Of a stretch of 64,000 nt of DNA, positions 63,707 to 64,000 are shown piece by piece. The notes beneath the pieces were generated by a model. The model worked only from the letters and a program-made list of their open reading frames with translations. It searched no databases and was not told the origin of the DNA. Source of the stretch: Vibrio furnissii CIP 102972. GTDB lineage: Bacteria; Pseudomonadota; Gammaproteobacteria; Enterobacterales; Vibrionaceae. The stretch spans positions 496,001 to 560,000 of the forward strand of contig NZ_ACZP01000013.1 of NCBI RefSeq assembly GCF_000176175.1, read 5' to 3'. Positions within the stretch are counted from its first letter, which is position 1. Every line of letters begins with the position of its first letter. The translations under genes were made by a program, and so were the position numbers.

Positions 63707-64000
63707 TTATTTTTCACTTTCGACAAGTCCTTTCACAAACCAACGCTGGAACACCACCACCACCAAAACCGGCGGCAGCATCGCAAGAATGACCATGGCG
63801 AAGGCGTAGTCATAGCGGGGCAGGTTGGTCTCATTAATGTTGTTCAGAATCTGTTTAATGCCCATCACGATGGTGTTGTAGTGCTCATCGGTGGTCATCA
63901 TGATGGGCCATAAATATTGGTTCCAGCCGACGACAAACATGATGATAAAAATCGCCGCCATCATGGTTTTTGAGAGTGGAAACAGAATATCGATGAAGAA
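63707..64000 (-). CDS. ugpE: glycerol-3-phosphate ABC transporter permease (C-terminal part)
   Basis: The last 97 residues of a MalG/UgpE-type permease run out of the right edge; the full protein is about 280 residues. The sequence LFPLSKTMMAAIFIIMF followed by GWNQYLWPIM and the conserved tail FQRWFVKGLVESEK matches UgpE. It forms half of the membrane channel. ugpC begins 52 bases downstream. The rest of the operon (ugpA, ugpB) should lie beyond the window. Confidence 0.93.
   Translation of the reverse strand, partial: FFIDILFPLSKTMMAAIFIIMFVVGWNQYLWPIMMTTDEHYNTIVMGIKQILNNINETNLPRYDYAFAMVILAMLPPVLVVVVFQRWFVKGLVESEK

Overview
The window reads as a chromosomal segment of a gamma-proteobacterium, almost certainly a Vibrio. 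The order of H-NOX/kinase, pabB, class I fumarase, ycjX-ycjF and tyrR, the hppD-hmgA-fahA-maiA block, the GntR-prpBC-acnD-prpFE block, a DUF2947 gene and an NqrM-type protein are all typical of that genus. Co-occurrence of lacZ with mglBAC, tctCBA and ugp genes would fit the fluvialis/furnissii group, but that species guess is inference and was not tested. Coding density is high. I see no rRNA, tRNA, CRISPR array, insertion sequence or prophage. Genes are cut at both ends: an H-NOX protein at the left and ugpE at the right.

Layout. 1-2 kb: NO-sensor H-NOX and its hybrid kinase. 2-5.5 kb: pabB, class I fumarase and a small membrane protein. 5.5-11.3 kb: ycjX-ycjF, tyrR and a short run of an acetyltransferase, an HD phosphohydrolase and a DUF2947 protein. 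11.3-18.6 kb: an RhtA exporter, a DASS carboxylate transporter, an unusual cyclic-nucleotide-fold kinase with a single-domain response regulator, a LysR regulator, a monooxygenase/nitroreductase pair and a NifX-like/NqrM-like metal-handling pair. 18.9-26.1 kb: lacZ and mglBAC, linked by matching GalR/LacI-type operators. 26.2-31.7 kb: tctCBA on the minus strand, then a LysE exporter and an AraC regulator. 31.9-40.8 kb: the complete AcnD/PrpF-type methylcitrate pathway behind its own GntR regulator and paired operators. 41-44.2 kb: MarR-EmrA-EmrB efflux operon with a perfect palindrome. 44.3-49.7 kb: an acetyltransferase, an exported Nudix-PAP2 fusion and a stand-alone adenylation-thiolation-reductase enzyme. 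49.9-52.7 kb: an M20 peptidase and a CSS-sensor EAL phosphodiesterase. 53.1-57 kb: tyrosine/homogentisate degradation, preceded by TyrR-box-like sites. 57-61 kb: a propeller protein, DedA, a CPBP protease, a YhcH protein and a lipoprotein. 61-64 kb: ugpE-ugpC-deoR-ugpQ.

How the parts work together. The best-supported regulatory links are (i) tyrR with TyrR-box-like sites at its own promoter and in front of hppD, (ii) one unseen GalR/LacI-family repressor acting on both lacZ and mglBAC, (iii) GntR control of propionate catabolism through two identical ATTGTCGACAAT sites, and (iv) MarR control of the efflux operon. The least conventional items are the Nudix-PAP2 protein with lost phosphatase residues, the A-T-R enzyme behind an inverted-repeat leader, the kinase with a large insertion in its dimerisation hairpin, and the NqrM-like protein paired with a NifX-like protein away from any nqr operon.
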